This document shows, piece after piece, positions 5,837 to 7,208 of a DNA stretch of 7,208 nt (within the stretch, counting starts at the first letter, position 1; every line of letters starts with the position of its first letter). The DNA is taken from assembly GCA_903903765.1 (NCBI GenBank), contig CAIVAH010000175.1, positions 1 through 7,208 on the forward strand, read 5' to 3'. The DNA is from an uncultured Methylococcaceae bacterium. GTDB lineage: Bacteria; Pseudomonadota; Gammaproteobacteria; Methylococcales; Methylomonadaceae. Both the position numbers and the translations under genes were made by a program. The notes below the pieces were generated by a model. The model searched no databases. It saw only the letters and a list, made by a program, of their open reading frames with translations, and had not been told where the DNA came from.

Positions 5837-7208
5837 ATGAGTACTATGATGAGTAAACCTGATTTAAATACTTTGTGGAATGCAGAAATTCTGCGACAAG
5901 CCATCGTTAATGCATTTTTAAAATTGACGCCTCGTCAGCAATGGAAAAATCCAGTCATGTTTGTTGTTTATCTGGGTAGTCTATTAACTACCGTGTTATG
6001 GCTGCAAGCAGTAACCGGTAAAAGTGAAGAACCGAGTGGTTTTATCTTGAATATCACTTTATGGTTATGGTTTACGGTACTTTTTGCTAATTTTGCTGAA
6101 GCTGTTGCAGAAGGGCGAAGTAAAGCACAGGCGGCATTTTTAAAAACAGCTAAACGAGATATTGCCGCAAAGAAATTAGCTGAACCCCGCTATGGGAGTC
6201 AAGTGTTAGAAGTTGAAGGTTCATCATTACGTAAAGGCGATATTGTCTTAATTGAAGCGGGTGATTTTGTACCCGGAGATGGTGAAGTGATAGAAGGCAT
6301 AGCCTCAGTAGACGAAAGTGCAATTACTGGAGAAAGTGCCCCCGTTATCCGTGAATCCGGTGGTGATTTTAGTTCTGTTACGGGTGGAACAAGAGTGTTA
6401 TCTGACTGGTTAGTGGTTCGTATTACAACTAATCCAGGAGAGTCTTTTTTAGATAAAATGATATCAATGGTTGAAAGCGCGAAGCGTCAAAAAACGCCTA
6501 ACGAAATTGCGCTAACTATTTTACTGGTGGCCTTAACGCTGGTGTTTTTAATGGCTACTGTCACGCTATTGCCTTTTTCAATATACAGTGTTGAAACTGC
6601 GGGTAGCGGAAAAGAGATAAGTGTAACGGTGTTAGTCGCTTTATTGGTATGTTTAATTCCAACTACCATTGGTGGTCTGTTGTCTGCTATTGGGGTAGCG
6701 GGTATTGGTCGAATGATGCAGAAAAATGTAATTGCAACTTCAGGAAGGGCAGTTGAGGCTGCAGGTGATGTTGATGTTTTGTTACTGGATAAAACCGGTA
6801 CGATTACTTTAGGGAATCGTCAAGCATCGGCGTTTTTTCCGGCCAATCATATCAGTCATCAAGATCTGGCCTACGTTGCTTATTTAAGTTCTTTAGCAGA
6901 TGAAACGCCTGAAGGTCGAAGTATCGTGTTTTTAGCAAAACAAAAACATGAGGTGCAAGACCTAGACTTATCAACTATAGAGGCAACGTTTATAGAGTTT
7001 AGTGCACAGACTCGGATGAGTGGAATTAATATTGATAAGCGACAAATTCGGAAAGGGGCAGCAGATTCCATAAGAGAATATATTCAAACACAAGATGGGG
7101 CTTGGCCATTGGAGTTGAATGCTTTGGTGGATGATGTTGCTCGGCGTGGTAGTACGCCTTTAGTGGTTGCAGATGGCAATAATGCATTAGGCGTAATTGA
7201 ACTCAAGG
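5837..7208 (+). CDS. kdpB: K+-transporting P-type ATPase catalytic subunit KdpB, partial
   Basis: KdpB is the P-type ATPase subunit that energises K+ uptake by KdpFABC. The first 457 codons are present and the gene runs off the right edge; the E. coli protein has 682 residues. Spans lie at about 42-60, 70-92, 224-247 and 265-290. Motifs in order are TGES (164-167) in the actuator domain, CLIPTTIGG in span 4, [20 protein letters not shown] before DKTGT (Asp318 is the phosphorylated aspartate, E. coli Asp307), and [19 protein letters not shown] (Phe388, E. coli Phe377) and RKGAADSI (Lys406, E. coli Lys395) mark the nucleotide-binding domain. All visible catalytic residues are intact. The gene starts 13 bases after the kdpA stop. 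ATG 5837 has GAG seven bases upstream; ATG 5846 or 5849 are alternatives with AGGT ahead. kdpC is expected downstream, outside the window. Confidence 0.95.
   Translation, partial: MSTMMSKPDLNTLWNAEILRQAIVNAFLKLTPRQQWKNPVMFVVYLGSLLTTVLWLQAVTGKSEEPSGFILNITLWLWFTVLFANFAEAVAEGRSKAQAAFLKTAKRDIAAKKLAEPRYGSQVLEVEGSSLRKGDIVLIEAGDFVPGDGEVIEGIASVDESAITGESAPVIRESGGDFSSVTGGTRVLSDWLVVRITTNPGESFLDKMISMVESAKRQKTPNEIALTILLVALTLVFLMATVTLLPFSIYSVETAGSGKEISVTVLVALLVCLIPTTIGGLLSAIGVAGIGRMMQKNVIATSGRAVEAAGDVDVLLLDKTGTITLGNRQASAFFPANHISHQDLAYVAYLSSLADETPEGRSIVFLAKQKHEVQDLDLSTIEATFIEFSAQTRMSGINIDKRQIRKGAADSIREYIQTQDGAWPLELNALVDDVARRGSTPLVVADGNNALGVIELK

Overview
The window is AT-rich, densely coding DNA from a Gram-negative bacterium. 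The Kdp proteins, the Sec-type signal peptide and the sensor architecture look gammaproteobacterial, but I cannot name a genus from sequence alone. There are no RNA genes, insertion sequences, CRISPR arrays or phage features. Base composition looks even across the window, so nothing here marks a recent insertion.

Layout: positions 1-928 hold the N-terminal part of a membrane-bound sensor on the minus strand (periplasmic helical domain, HAMP, start of a GAF-like domain), running off the left edge. A 148-bp divergent intergenic region follows (929-1076). From 1077 to the right edge every gene lies on the plus strand with gaps of at most 26 bp: an NCS1-family nucleobase/cytosine-type permease, a CAX-like cation exchanger with altered ion-binding motifs, a small secreted PepSY-like protein, a 28-residue single-span membrane peptide, then kdpF, kdpA and the first 457 codons of kdpB, which is cut by the right edge. 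Both tiny genes (3837-3923 and 3926-4015) are easily missed because of their length. The beginning of kdpA is set by an overlap with kdpF at 4015.

How the genes work together: KdpF, KdpA, KdpB and KdpC (expected just beyond the right edge) form the high-affinity ATP-driven K+ uptake complex. KdpA is the K+ channel-like subunit, KdpB the P-type ATPase and KdpF a small stabilising subunit. The permease and exchanger upstream are separated by 9 bp and are very probably co-transcribed. Whether they share a transcript with kdp is unproven, but I see no terminator and no clear kdp promoter between them.

The most notable observation is that kdpA carries an in-frame amber codon (TAG, 4789-4791) three codons before the second K+ selectivity-filter motif. 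The reading frame continues perfectly conserved to a normal C-terminus. The Kdp pump is therefore either recently inactivated, affected by a sequencing error, or dependent on stop-codon suppression or reinitiation. The second point of interest is the divergent exchanger, whose two ion-binding motifs depart from the CAX consensus and which is paired with an NCS1 permease.
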